Counted from the first letter of the stretch, positions 9,568 to 21,460 are shown. The stretch is 64,000 bases of DNA from Aphrocallistes beatrix (GCA_963281255.1 OY725489.1:5642523-5706522), one strand, 5' to 3'. Notes: generated from the sequence alone by a model not told the origin. Numbers and translations: made by a program.

Positions 9568-10723
9568 ATGTAAATTGAAATTTAAAAAATCTAAAGCCTA
9601 TTGATATAATCTGATCAAATGTTGATATTTTAATATACAGTCAGATATTAGCCTACTTTCTTGAGTGATTGCGGTTGTACTTGTATATTATGAATCGTCC
9701 GAAGTATGTATTTACTCAGTGCCGGCGCCACCGGTTTAGAAGTGGTATTCAACAGTAAGATTGTTGAATAGGATCCCGAACAAAAGTGGTCAGGTTGAAA
9801 CCTGACCAACCGCACTGGTGGCGCGGGCCTGTTACTTTGATTATTAATATATCGCGGTAATTGATTTCCGAATTGGTAAAAGGGATTTGAAATTGTACTA
9901 ATTGTGAAAGTATTTTTCGTCAAATTGGGCATTTGACATAATATTATGGGAATTATTAATTCATAAAATCGTTTTATAAATTAGTAAATCTGCAATTTGT
10001 TCGTTGAGAAATTATATACATGGTCTACATTTAAAAAATTTGACACGTCAAATGATTTTTTTAAAAATCTTTCTAATACAACCAAAAATGTATTACAGAA
10101 CTATTAAATTAAATAATTTAGGTTTTTTTAGGAGTTCGTAAAATCGATCATATTTCAAATTTAGTTCGTAAAATCGGTGTTCGTAAAATCGATCTTGTAG
10201 TGTATATATACGTATATATATATATCTCTGTAACGAATTGATTGAAGAAACTGCCGGGCGCAGAAGGCTGATTTGTGGCATGTGGGAGTCTTTTGGCTAT
10301 GGCTCCAGTAAGTTCTGAGTTCAGAGCAAAATGTCGACTCATCATGGAATTATGACGTCATTGTCACATTTTTAAAAGTTAAGCAACACAGTTATTCGGG
10401 CATAACTCAGCCATTATAGGAGATAAAAGGCTGAAATTTTAATAAAATCTGTATACTAACATACCTCACATATGATGTGACTTTCAACAAAAAATGAAGA
10501 CTCATCACTTTGTTATGACGTCATCATTACGCATCAAAAATTTTTAAATTGACAAATTTGGTGATTTTTCGAGTGAAATCGGTTTTAACACTAAGATGGA
10601 CATATTTAGAGATGTTATCTCCCTTATAATTAACCAATGTCACCTCCAGGCGACCGAAGGAGCCTCTGGCGGACACGAAGTGTACGCCAGCCGCGCAGCG
10701 AAAGGAAGCGAAGCGCGCTTGTA

Positions 10724-11565
10724 TTAAATAAAATGCAAATATTTTGTTCGACAACCTTTAGCAGTACTTAACTTCAAAATATGGTATATCCAAAATTTTC
10801 ACCCTTAAAAGTGTGAAAAAGGTCATTGATGACTGGTTACCCAAAAATAACCACATCCCATAGTATCCACCAGAATCCCAGATCAATAACTTCTTTCAAA
10901 CATGTCAGATTATCATTTGTTTCTGAATTTCTGAATTCGTGCTCAGCACGAAATTTCCAGCAATTTGATATATAGTATATTGTCATATTTGGAGAATCTT
11001 TTGGAATAAAATTTTGATGTACAAGTATATATAGAAAGCGTTTACTGGTATAAAAATGTGAATAACTCAGAGAACATATAGAAACCAAATGAATTTTTTC
11101 ATACAACGAATTATGATTATAAACAGCAATATACCGAAAAATAAAACAGTTCCCAAAATAAACATTTTTGTTACGTCATAGTTCCGGTTTACTTCAGGAG
11201 TTGGTTCAGTTCCAGTTTTTACAAATAAAATGAACTCAAAATTTAACTTCCTCATATTTTTCGTATTCTCCATATGTAAAACATAAGTATAGCAATTTAT
11301 GAAAGGGTTTGATGAAAACTTAACGAATTTTTCGAGTTTAATATGGGTGGTGATTTTACCATTGCGAAAATCCTTGGTCAAACAGCAAAAATTCAAAATT
11401 TTGTGATGTCATAAGTAAACCACATGACCGATTGATCCGAAATTTTCACATTAAATACACATCAGTGGTTTGTCGCACAGCAAATTCCAGACAAATTGGT
11501 TGATGGTGGTGAAATGGCTGGTTGATTTGACATGGAATTCCCCATATACTACATATAGATACATT
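10724..11565. other. AT-rich; minus-strand ORF with a membrane segment
   Basis: A minus-strand frame at 11396-11067 (109 aa) ends in a 20-residue hydrophobic segment (MFILGTVLFFGILLFIIIIR) followed by basic residues. It is preceded by a Cys-Tyr-containing region like an extracellular stub. It might be a decayed exon of a single-pass membrane protein. No family was recognised and it may be chance. Confidence 0.25.
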
Positions 11566-11790
11566 GATCGAGTTTTAATAGTAAAGATATACATATATAC
11601 TCGTATGTGTAACGAATTGATTGAAGAAACTACCAGGCGCAGATGACTTATTTTTGGCATACAGGAGTCTTTAGACCTTGGCTCCAGTATGTTCTGAGTT
11701 CAGACGAAAAAGTCCACTCATTATGGAATTATGACGAGATTGTCACCTTTTTTATAATTAGAAATTTCAGTTTTTCGACTATAACTTTTT
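11566..11790 (+). repeat. Truncated Helitron-like element copy
   Basis: Begins with the inverted form of the family 5' end (GATCGAGTTTTAATAGTAAAGA, one mismatch). It continues with GTAACGAATTGATTGAAG and GGCTCCAGTATGTTCTGAG, and breaks off soon after the ATTATGACG segment. The 3' hairpin end is absent. Confidence 0.7.
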
Positions 11791-12020
11791 TCTTTTTTAT
11801 TCACCCATGATTTATTTCTTCCATTTATCAGAAATAAATAGTTGATTTCCCTAGCAAGCTGGAATGTGTTCCATTATAAAATTCTATACATATCGAATTG
11901 ACAGATCATCGGTATGATCCAGTAAGTCAATTGATCATTAATAATGAGTTTAATTGTGTCTAAATCATGCGAAAAAATATCCCTGAAAGCAAATAGTTTG
12001 ACCTCATTATGATACATAGG

Positions 12021-12220
12021 NNNNNNNNNNNNNNNNNNNNNNNNNNNNNNNNNNNNNNNNNNNNNNNNNNNNNNNNNNNNNNNNNNNNNNNNNNNNNNNN
12101 NNNNNNNNNNNNNNNNNNNNNNNNNNNNNNNNNNNNNNNNNNNNNNNNNNNNNNNNNNNNNNNNNNNNNNNNNNNNNNNNNNNNNNNNNNNNNNNNNNNN
12201 NNNNNNNNNNNNNNNNNNNN
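12021..12220. other. Assembly gap (200 N)
   Basis: Exactly 200 unknown bases, a common placeholder length. The gap lies directly upstream of the gypsy pol remnant, so part of that element is probably missing here. Confidence 0.95.
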
Positions 12221-13569
12221 TGTTGACAGGTATTTCGGATGAAGAACATTATGAAATACTGGATAATGTTTTGGGACGTATGGAAAAAGCAGGAATTCGG
12301 TTAAAGAGGTCCAAATGCATATCCCACAAACCATCGGTAGAGTATCTGGGCCACAATATTTCTGGTGAACGGCTGCAACCTACTTAGGAAAAAGAAAGCT
12401 ATTAAGGAAGCTCCAGCGCCGCAGGGTGTTTTACAGTTGCGTTCATTTCTTGGGCTTGTTAACTATAATGCAAAATTCTTACCTCGACTTTCGAGCATAT
12501 TAGCACTACTTTACAGATTGCTTCAAAGCAAGGTTCAATTCCTTTGGGAAACCACACAACAGGCAGCATTTGATGAAGTTAAAGAGAAATTAGTATCTCC
12601 ATGTCTACTGACTCAATATGAACCAAGTAAGGAACTGTGCTTATCATGCGATGCTTCTCCATATAGATTAGGGGCCGTTCTATCTCACCGGTTAGCCGAT
12701 GGCTCAGAAAGACCAATTGCATATGCTAGCCGAACTCTTGCTCCAGCAGAAAGAAAGTACTCTCAAATTGATAAAAAAGGATTGGCGATAATATTCGGAG
12801 TAAAAGTATTTCACCAATATCTCTTGGGTAGAGAATTCGTTATATATTCTGATCACAAGCCATTTCAGCACTAATTTAGCGAGTGCGCACTATTTCACCA
12901 ATAGCTTCTGCCCGTATTCAAAGGTGAGCTTTTACTTTCTCAATTCAAGAAGGATGTATACTTTGGGGAGTCGAGTAGTTGTTCCCATATCAGGAAGAGA
13001 GAGAGAGAGAGTCGTAGCATATTTTACATGATAGACATCCAGCCATTTCAAGGTTTAGCAAGAAGTGATGCATGGTGGCCTGGGATTGACAGTGGTATAG
13101 AAGAGAAAGTAAAATACTGTACAAAGTGTCAAGTTAATCAGGAGTGCCCTATTGTTGCACCACTGCATCCTTTGGAATGGCCTGGACGGCCCTGGATACG
13201 CATCCACGTCGACTATACGGGGCCCCTTTTTGGCAAAAAATGTGGCTGCAGGTAGTTGAAGTACGTTCTAAGTGGCTTGAAGTCCGAATTGTTCCATCAG
13301 CTAGCTCTATCAATACTGTTCCACTATCATACAAAGTAGAATTGGGTGATAATCGAATCGTACGACTTCACATAGATCAAATTTGGCTCCGGTCTGTTAC
13401 CATGTCTAAGGATTTGCCATCAGATATTGATGACATGGATCTACCTATAGTTAGTAATGAACCAACTGTTGGCCAGGATCCGGAGGTCAATTTTTCCATC
13501 TCCATTCCCCTCAGAAGATCGTCACGCATACGGAAATGTCGGAACGTTTCCAATCGGATCAAGTCTTAA
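12221..13569 (+). pseudogene. Ty3/gypsy pol remnant (RT end, RNase H, integrase)
   Basis: Pieces in order: the end of reverse transcriptase (YLGHNISG) at about 12230-12385; a frameshift near 12385; the RT/RNase H joint and RNase H at 12400-12874 (FLGLVNYNAKFLPRLSS, LSCDASPYRLGAVLSH, GSERPIAYASRTLAPAE, YSDHKP); stops and a frameshift at 12870-13030; the integrase zinc-binding and core start at 13028-13255 (WWPGIDSG, KYCTKCQ, PWIRIHVDYTGP). An internal deletion then joins to the integrase C-terminus at 13330-13569, with the basic PLRRSSRIRKCRN tail. No LTR, primer site or gag is visible. The element is dead. Confidence 0.88.
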
Positions 13570-13867
13570 CTTAGGGGAAGGGGATGTAGTATCCTACAAT
13601 CGAGTAGTCAGTAGTATGAGTTATAAATATGATGTGCAAGATATATTGGGATTGAGATTTGGTGATTTAGTCTGCATTACAATGTTAGACTCCTAATCTT
13701 GAGATTATAGATTTAGATTCATTAGTCCATTAAACAGTAGTTTGGTGTACTCTTAACTGCAATTATTACATCAATTGACAACAGTGATGACAGTAGAGTG
13801 ATTTAAATAGACAATACTTGTATAGTTTTAAGTACATAAAGTTAAAGTTAAAGTTTTATAGATTTAT
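13570..13867. other. Spacer, no recognised feature
   Basis: AT-rich. It ends in AAAGTTAAAGTTAAAGTT at 13842-13859, which may be the simple-repeat tail of the minus-strand SINE that follows. Confidence 0.4.
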
Positions 13868-14222
13868 ATACCTCCCGAATCCATGCTATTATGTTCTCAG
13901 GGGGTTTACAATCTGGGTGAGGTGCTAAACCTACTGATAGTTGCTGACTGTGATGTATGCGGCATGTGTGTATGCATATGATAGAGTGTTACAGAGAAAA
14001 ACTCGGCTAACAGTAGGCAAGAAAGATAGCACCTGACCTAACTTTACCTTTAAACGAGATGACATCCTTAGTGCTTTCAGCTCACTAAGGTTCTGCAAGA
14101 GTATAGACTCAGATTACATGACCGAAGCAATGTAATTGAGAGTAAAATGCAAATGACTAGAGCGAGGTTAGAACCCGCGACCTAAGTTTTGGTATTCAAA
14201 CTCCCTAACCACTGCACCACCC
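13868..14222 (-). repeat. tRNA-derived SINE
   Basis: Read on the minus strand from 14222 it starts GGGTGGTGCAGTGGTTAGGG. That holds an A-box-like TGGTGCAGTGG, followed about 35 bp later by the B-box-like GGTTCTAACCT, the internal RNA polymerase III promoter of tRNA genes. A tRNA-unrelated body of about 300 bp follows and ends near 13868 beside an AACTTT-type simple repeat. The same sequence occurs, split by a 6.5-kb insertion, at 33050-33217 and 39695-39884. The head does not fold as a complete tRNA. Confidence 0.8.
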
Positions 14223-15484
14223 AAACAGATACAAAAGCTATCAAAAAGATGTTAATAGAAATTTTGTTATTTGTCCAAGATATTAACGATTGATCACAAA
14301 AAATGATAAATTATCGGCCACAAAAAATGATAAATTATGTTTCAATAATGCAGGTTCACGTTTTCAAAGTGCAAGTTTGATATAAATTGACATCAAGTTT
14401 GTAGCTGACTAATTAAACATAATCTATTTATAATACACGTGCTTTAAACCCTAATCTTATCTTTCTGTCAAACTATGGGTTTATACATTTCCAATCCTTC
14501 GTTTCAGCGCATGGGATTTGCCTAAATGAAGATTGAAACTCAATGAATTTCGAGCAAAATTCAAAAACACAAAAAATAATCAGATAATAAGCTACTTAGG
14601 TAGACAACAATGTTTAGATTGTTTGTAGAAAATTTAAAATTCCATCCGATTTACCGTTTTTGCCCGAGATTTCGCTATCTTAAACTTTGACATCCAAAAC
14701 AAATCGAAACTCAGAATTCTTAGACTAAATATATCATCAAACACTTTCCAAGAGTGCTCCAATCAATTTTTAATTCATTTGAGATTTTTAAGAATATTTT
14801 ATGAAATTTTTAAAAAAGGTAGAATCGGCGAAACTTTTTGGAATGTCACATTTAGCTGACCCTACGTATTACGGTAATCGAACATTTAAAATCTATTTTT
14901 ACAATCAAAATGTAGATGAGAGTGTTAAGGCAATTTTTATACGAGAAAAGAGATATTTTTAGTTTTTCTTCTTTTTCTTTATTACCACTGTCAGGCTTGA
15001 ACATAAACTTAGTGTGAAATGATGCGACTACTATGCCCTGAAGAAATACTTGCAGCAAAGTCAATTCACTTTTATTGAGTTATACATTTAACAATTTCAG
15101 GAATCAAGGAGTTAGGAGTTTTTTGAGGTTTCAAAATTCATTTGATTAAAAAAATGGAAAGTGAACATGAAATACACTCATTTAATACTGCAAATTTCAA
15201 TTAAACTACGATCCACTGTCTATTTGAAATTTTATTGCTGTTTTTATGTAAAATATGTATTATCAAAAAATGGAAGTCATTTTTGATGTGCTATCGACAT
15301 GTTGTATTTTTGCTTAAATAATTTCCCAAAAATTTAAATCTAAATTGATGCTATTTAATAAAATGACACTGAAATATCGTAGTATTGAATGCTCATTTTT
15401 CATTTTAATTTCGCACCAAAATGTTATTAACTTTTCGAAATAAAATAGTTGCAATCTCAATTTTAATATCTATACTCGCAGAGG
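14223..15484. other. AT-rich stretch, no recognised gene
   Basis: Contains a small tandem duplication (CACAAAAAATGATAAATTAT, 14297-14337) and otherwise only short frames without recognisable motifs. Confidence 0.4.
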
Positions 15485-16772
15485 CACAGCCTACGTAAAT
15501 ATAGCCTATTCACGGTACGAATTTTACCTTACCATGGATTACTTCAAGTCTATTTTGCAAACAAACCATAATGTTTGAAATACATTTGACTACGATAAAA
15601 TGCAGTGTACAATATGGGATGTGTATCGTTGTTACTAGTTTAGATAGTATTACCTACATTATTTCATACATTTTCTTCCTAATTCCCGATTTATTTATCC
15701 ACATGTATCCCAATTGTCATACATCCTGAAGAAGCAGCCGAGCAAGTCGGCGAGGAAGACGAGGCTATGAGAGAGCATGGAACTGGTGATATGGAGGAGT
15801 TTAGAGAAGATGGGTTAGATGGGCCTAGAACTGCAGTTGACCAGGACTGCTTTAGCAAGTTTATTGTGGTGAGAGTGCTTAAAAGAAGTCTGCTGAAGGT
15901 ATGCGAACACCTCACATCTTCCAGACAGATAACGGAGGTAAATTTACTATTAACCTGCTGAATACGACACTCCGCAATGGTGACTACATATACTTCTTAC
16001 TCATAGTTGATCTCTTTCCACATTACGTCGAAGCAATCCCGTTGAAAGACCAGACCACCATGTCCATCGTTAACGCATTCATGGAAGCTTATAGATCAGA
16101 GGAAGAATGTGGATGGGTCAGCAGTGTACGAACTGTGCCTCGACTTAGGGATTACTAAACGTCACACCACACCGTAACACCCGGATTCCGATGGGATGAC
16201 CGAAAGACATATCGACTTCGTCAAACAAGTGATACGATGCTCGAACGCCACCTAGAAAAGGGTTTCTGACCGTCGTTGTTGCAAGATATTACTATCTACT
16301 GAAATAATCTGGACAACGCATCGAGTAAAATATATCCACACATGTTGGCGTTTGGCCGTCATCGAGATTACTAATCGATATGCTCATTAGCACTGGTAAT
16401 ACTCCAACAAAAGTTGGCCAGTCAGTATCTCGAAACAACAGTAAAGAAGAGGCAAGAAATGAGTGAAATTGCTCTAGAAAACCAGGAGTGCACCCAACCG
16501 GGGGCTAGGAAGAAGTACGATAAAGGCAAGAAAACATCCAAAATAACCCCCGGAGATTGGGTCATGATGAATATGAAGTAATATTCGATTGCATTTTAGT
16601 TTGTAGTAAGAGAGAGAACTATCACAATTTCCCACCTCTTTTGTATTAATATTCATTATACTCCATTAAATTTCAGCAAAATATAGACATGCTATACAGT
16701 TTGTATTGCACTTAAGACTTGAAGTAATCCATGGTTAAATACCGTGGAAAGGCTATAGTTACGTAGGCTGTG
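15485..16772. mobile_element. Element with ~60-bp inverted repeats enclosing gypsy integrase
   Basis: Left arm 15485-15550 (CACAGCCTACGTAAATATAG to CCATGGATTACTTCAAGTC) pairs with right arm 16716-16772 in reverse (CACAGCCTACGTAACTATAG to CCATGGATTACTTCAAGTC), with a few mismatches and a 5-base indel. Between them lies a Ty3/gypsy integrase remnant. I could not identify a target duplication. It may be a foldback element that captured retrotransposon sequence, or an older inverted-repeat element that the retrotransposon landed in. Confidence 0.6.
15901..16580 (+). pseudogene. Ty3/gypsy integrase remnant
   Basis: Integrase-like phrases appear in changing frames: FQTDNGGKF near 15922; LLIVDLFPHYVEAIPLKDQT at 15995-16054; VNAFMEAY; a jump to the core end near 16160 (HTTP-type phrase); an LLQDITIYY-like stretch near 16275; and the C-terminal KKYDKGKKTSKITPGDWVMM at 16510-16570. 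Order and content fit a gypsy integrase with at least three frameshifts and a duplicated or rearranged core. Non-functional. Confidence 0.75.
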
Positions 16773-18619
16773 TCGCAGTGGCAATCTATTATTTATCATT
16801 TATTATTCCTATGAATTGTATGACATAATAAAATACATAGAACTGTATAAAAATTCGAGTTTTACCTTTTGAATTTTGTGATAAATTTCCTGTTTCTATG
16901 AACTTTCACCTACTTTTAACCACCTTTTGAGTGATCTAAAGTAGTAGTAATTTTACTAAATTACATTTATTCTTATATAAGTATTGTGGATTATAGCTAA
17001 TATCTCCCATTTGAATTTTTGAATATAATTTATATTTCGTAAATGATGATAATCATAAATATAGTTGATTTTTTATTACTCGAATATGCAATTTCCATAT
17101 CCATTATCATGCTCATGTTTTTAAAAATAGAAATCCGCAAGTTCGTCTCAGGCACAGTTCTCCTCCCCTGGCATCTCTGAAACCTTCCCACCCACATCTC
17201 ACGATTATGCCAGCACCAGTGCACTCTCACACCACACATCCTACAATCAATTCCCCATGTTTTTCAACCCCTCTACCTCCTCTGGCTCCCCACACCGACC
17301 TAAATCTTCCAGCATCAACGACATCAAATTCGACAGCCAGTCAAAATTCCCACTCATCAACGATCAGGCAACATCGACGTTTGTTTTATTATCTTCCTAT
17401 CTATTTATTTTACCATTTTCACACAATCCTCTGTCAGTATGCGGGATCTATTGGGGAACCCTGCTACTTACTGAGTTTGTCAATAACCTATTTTTAGAAA
17501 ACTTAAATTAACACAAAATCTTTTTCGCATTCTAATAATCAATCAGATATCACCAGGCTTCAATTTATGTAAAATCTCACCACCCCCACTAAAATTGATG
17601 CAAATTCGTTCAGACACTTCTTGATCAGTGATACGTATTCCACCAATAGAGGACTTTGTAAATTTCGTGCGCCTCTGGTATTTATATATATATATACATC
17701 TAAATGCGCGCGAGATACTCATTAATGATGTCTTAAATGTGATTACTGTTATCATTAGAGTATAAAAATGGGGAAATCGATTTCGGCGAATTTTTTTTCT
17801 TAAATGAATTCGCAGTATGTGCTCGATGATTGACATTAATCATTTCTGATTTGATTGTAGTTGATATCTTTACTAGGAATTTCATCTCTGGTTTGTTAAT
17901 ATATTGTATCCGTCTAAATATGATAGCTTTTTAGTCAAGGGAGCAATTTAATCTTTGCAACCCAATTTTAAAATTGTGCCCCATTAACGCATAACTATCT
18001 CAAGATTCCACTATGTCAATATTGTGAAATCTTCGACTAATCTCATGATAACAGGTACTAGTAATTGTGACTCAGCTCGCTATTGATCTTTGATAACTCG
18101 TATAAGTAAGAGTGCCTATATTAGGAAAGAAAATCACTCCAAAAGCTAAAACATCAACCTCATCACTATCAATGGAGGTGCGAACCGCATAACTAAAAAA
18201 TCAGAATTATCTCTAGAATTCGTTATGCTCAATCGAGTCTTTATATATTTGTATACTATTTTCCATCGGCTGATTTTATCCTCTAAAACTCAATCAATTA
18301 CGAATTGTTGATAATATTATCATATATGGATTTGCAAAATCGCTAACCCAAATACTAGAAATAATTTAAATTTCAAAATATGTCCAATGGACTCCTACAT
18401 GTTACTTCATTTCGATGAAAGTACATTTGTCCAGGTGCGGTCTTAGGGCGCAATCCGAGGCAAAAACTCCGGTTAAATCATCCTGCCCCATGCCAGGCCC
18501 CGACCCAATTCTCATAAAATGGAGACATTGGAATAAAATGTTCGATGCTATTTTGGCTGTTATTTTTTCTTCCTGGATTTGAACACTCTCAGATGTGTTG
18601 TTAATGTCCAATTCCCGTA
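16773..18619. other. Mostly unrecognised; Ser/Pro-rich coding-like island
   Basis: 17147-17400 is noticeably richer in GC than its surroundings. It has one open plus-strand frame of low-complexity Ser/Pro/His/Asn composition (SETFPPTSHDYASTSALSHH, NPSTSSGSPHRPKSSS), the texture of a disordered region in a host regulatory protein. It follows a possible acceptor (CCGCAAG) and ends in AT-rich DNA. It may be a captured or decayed exon. The rest shows nothing recognisable, and the 5' edge of the next Helitron is not obvious. Confidence 0.35.
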
Positions 18620-19451
18620 GTGATTCAGACTGGAGACCAGTTATTTTGGAATACTATGTCAATATTTGAATGGGATGTTTATGCATTCCTTCCGAGACGT
18701 TATAACGCTCCAACTGCTCCTGAAATAGCAGTCATAATACCTGGAGATGGCTACACTGAAGGTGTGGCAACCAGGGATATAGTGCTGCATGCACGTACAG
18801 GAGGTTTAAAACGTATCACTGAAACCAATTGTGCATACGATAGCCTCCATTATGTTTATTGTTTCCTTCAGGAGATAACTGCTGGCACCTGGGCATTCCC
18901 CACAGTAGCGGGAAAGGCTGTGTTACTGCAATGGAGTTCTACTCTTACCGCCTGATGGTGAGGAGCTCTCTGAGCTATCTGCATCTCTTCGGCAGACTGT
19001 TCCACCAGTATATCGTGGACATGTACGCTAAAGTTGAGCAGCAAAGGTTGAACTACATAAAGTTAAACCAGGAAAGATCAGAGTGGATCTATACAAAGGC
19101 CTGGTCGATGCAGTATCTGCAGGTGACGTCAATCCTATGGCGTATGGAAAGAGGATCATACTACCTTCTTCCTTCACTGGCAGTCCTCGACAGATGTTCG
19201 AGCTCTATCAGGACAGCATGTCTATCGTACGGAAATACGGTAAACCTGAATTATTTATTACATTTACATGTAACCCGAAATGGGGAGAGATTTCTTCTGC
19301 TCTTTTATTGTATCAGAAAGCGACTGACCGTCCAGACTTAACTATAAGAGTATTTAGAATGAAATTGCGTGAACTGCTTAATGACATCTGCGTTAAGCAT
19401 GTTCTAGGGAGACCACTAGCGCATGCATACACCATTGAGTTTCAAAAGTGA
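18620..19451 (+). pseudogene. Helitron Rep N-terminal region, frameshifted and cut
   Basis: Helitron-like N-terminal domain in three frames. 18680-18850 gives RRYNAPTAPEIAVIIPGDGY and RDIVLHARTGGLKRI. After a frameshift near 18855 comes GDNCWHLGIPHSSGKG, MEFYSYRLMVR and HLFGRLFHQYIVDMYAKVEQ. After another near 19075 comes DLYKGLVDAVSAGDVNP and GKPELFITFTCNPKWGEI. The last frame stops at 19449-19451 immediately before the HUH nicking motif of family members, and the rest of Rep and most of the helicase are deleted. Not functional. Confidence 0.85.
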
Positions 19452-19490
19452 GACAACTGAAATGAGACAACTGAAACGATAAATAAATAC

Positions 19491-19961
19491 GTGATTGATC
19501 AACTTCCTGGAGAAGTAAAGGTATTACTGAGTGCAGACTCAGTAGATACCAGTCAGGCAGCTATGTATCCTACTGAATACCTTAATTCTATTACGCCTAC
19601 TAGCTTACCTCCACACCGCCTCTACCTTAAGGAGTATGCGTCAATTATACTCTTGCGCAGTCTCGATCCCACGAATGGGATGTGTAATGGCACGCGATTG
19701 CTAATTAGAGCATTTTTAAACAATGTTATAGATGCTGAAATTGCCACAGGTATCCATTGTGGCAAACGAGTGTTCATTCCTCACATTATAATGACTCCTG
19801 AAACAGATTTTCCATTTGTTCTCAGACGGAAACAGTTTCCCATTCGCCCTGCCTATTGTATAGCAATCAACAAAGGGCAGGGGCAGAGTCTAGAATCTGT
19901 TGGTATATTTCTACCATCTCCTGATGCTATATTAAGTCATGGGCAATTGTACGTTGCCTGA
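19491..19961 (+). pseudogene. Helitron helicase C-terminal fragment, copy 2
   Basis: Identical in translation to 209-679. It is the end of a Pif1-type helicase without the ATPase core. It sits 39 bp after the Rep stop, across the deletion junction, where a short GAGACAACTGAAA duplication marks the joint. Confidence 0.85.
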
Positions 19962-20101
19962 GTCGAGTTAAGAACCCTAAGGGTTTGAAAGTCATGGTTT
20001 GCGGGGCAAACTATTCCACTTCGGGTGGCGTTTGGATTAGGAATGTGGTCTACCGTTAGGTATTCCAAAACCATAATATCAATCCATCCCTTAATGATAC
20101 T

Positions 20102-20887
20102 ATGGATCTTTCTCAAATGGATATATCATTGAGTGAAATTTCATTTTCTACTACAGACTTAAGGAATCGCTCTGAGGATGACAGAGATGACAGGGATCCA
20201 GCTCTCAGTCAACCCTCAATTCCTATTAGAGCAGCAGTATCTCTAGCAGGTACTGTCAATCGCTTCTCACTGAATATGAGGGCTCAGTTAGCCATAAGTA
20301 TTGACATGGATCCTGAGTTGATTGCAGCCTATGAGAACACTTTTGTGAATATTATTGATAGCTGTTTAGGACTATATTATAGATCCCTACGAATACGGCT
20401 ATCACAAATGTTTGGGGACACTTTGAATCTGTGTCCTGTCATTGGGGACGGTAATTGTCTTTACCGTTCTTTATCTCATATCATATTTGGTACTGAGAAA
20501 CATTACGACGATTTGATATCAAAATTGATAACGAAATTCCGTAATAGTCCAGAACACACCTTAAATGTCATGCACATGTCAGGCATTACAAGTAAAGAGG
20601 AGTTGGACGATCATTTTGAGCTAATCAACATTCCAAACGAATGGGGTACAAATGTAGAATTAGCTATTTTAGGTGCTCTAGCGCATCTAGATATTTTAGT
20701 GATCAATGCAACTAATAATGATCACCAGTTTTGGAGAGTTGACACCATTTATGCACACAATATTGTGCCCGCTATTTCCCTGTGTGACCCTACCTTTAAT
20801 GGTCAGAGGTTGGGTGTAGTACTACATCGACTACACAACAGCGACATGCTATACCATTTCGATCCATTTTATTACAGTAGCTCATAG
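20102..20887 (+). CDS. OTU-type cysteine protease ORF, copy 2
   Basis: Same 261-aa protein as at 820-1605, with no amino-acid difference. Asp116, Cys119 and His252 are kept. The identical translation of two copies that lie beside broken Rep and helicase genes argues for recent duplication. It may or may not also reflect selection on the OTU ORF; two identical copies cannot tell. Confidence 0.8.
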   Translation: MDLSQMDISLSEISFSTTDLRNRSEDDRDDRDPALSQPSIPIRAAVSLAGTVNRFSLNMRAQLAISIDMDPELIAAYENTFVNIIDSCLGLYYRSLRIRLSQMFGDTLNLCPVIGDGNCLYRSLSHIIFGTEKHYDDLISKLITKFRNSPEHTLNVMHMSGITSKEELDDHFELINIPNEWGTNVELAILGALAHLDILVINATNNDHQFWRVDTIYAHNIVPAISLCDPTFNGQRLGVVLHRLHNSDMLYHFDPFYYSSS

Positions 20888-21316
20888 GAATTTTTGTGCA
20901 GACGAATTCAGGATTTGAAAGCTGGCTAGCTGGATTTCCTGTAAGTGGCGCCTTTCTTGACGTTATGTCATGTGTGGCTGCTCATCCATTTTCAGCTTTG
21001 ATTGAAATTGCAATGTTTATTTCATTTAAACTTAATTATTTTTGAAACAATGATTAATTATGAATCATTCTATTATTATAACTTAGGAAATTGAATAGTA
21101 ATTTGATCAAATTCCAAATTTCAATACATTTCTTTAATGTAGCGTAATTGAATCATAAACGTCCAGGTAGGTAAGTCATAATCTACCCACTGTTCCACTA
21201 AAGTTTTGTATTGATAGGTTATTACAGCTACCAGTAGAGTACTTTCACGAACTACGAAAAGCTAGATATCTGATGCTTTCAGAGAATAACGTGTAGGAGA
21301 TAATGCTAAGTAGATT

Positions 21317-21460
21317 GACTCTCTTACGTGCAGATATACCATGAGACGAATGCGACTATATTACGTGCAGATATACCATTAGACGAATGCGACTCTCTTA
21401 CGTGCAGATATTCCAGGAGACGAATTTGCGCCCTCTTACGTGCAGATACACTACGAGACC
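21317..21460 (+). repeat. 37-bp tandem repeat, copy 2
   Basis: Same four units as 2035-2178, in the same order and with the same unit variants. Confidence 0.85.

Larger units (their letters stand above)
7184..10202 (-). mobile_element. Tigger/pogo-type DNA transposon, full length
   Basis: Terminal inverted repeats start CACTGCAAGATCGATTTTAC at 7184 and, on the other strand from 10202, CACTACAAGATCGATTTTAC. They are flanked by TA at 7182-7183 and 10203-10204, the target duplication of the Tc1/mariner/pogo superfamily. Length is about 3.0 kb. The interior carries one intact transposase on the minus strand and many TTCGTAAAAT motifs copied from the termini. It is inserted in a Helitron-like element. 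Confidence 0.9.
7098..10723 (+). mobile_element. Helitron-like non-autonomous element, split by Tigger
   Basis: The left part is 7098-7183 and the right part 10203-10723. It begins TCCTTACTATTAAAACTCG. A 23-bp perfect inverse of that start follows at 7157-7179, making a palindrome around an AT tract. The body (GAATTGATTGAAGAAACTG, GGCTATGGCTCCAGTAAG) matches copies at 34015, 34608 and 51573. The right end has GC-rich hairpin sequence and GCGCGCTTGTA, decayed here. The uninterrupted copy at 34638 reads straight across (AAGGATATATCTCTGTAACG) where this one is broken by the Tigger. Confidence 0.75.

Noticed and set aside
12007-12334. ORFs spanning 12021-12220 and 34758-34957
   Set aside because: They consist mostly of unknown bases in assembly gaps.
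14161-14222. tRNA gene on the minus strand
   Set aside because: A and B boxes are present but the acceptor stem and anticodon arm do not pair; it is a SINE head, as the repeated body shows.
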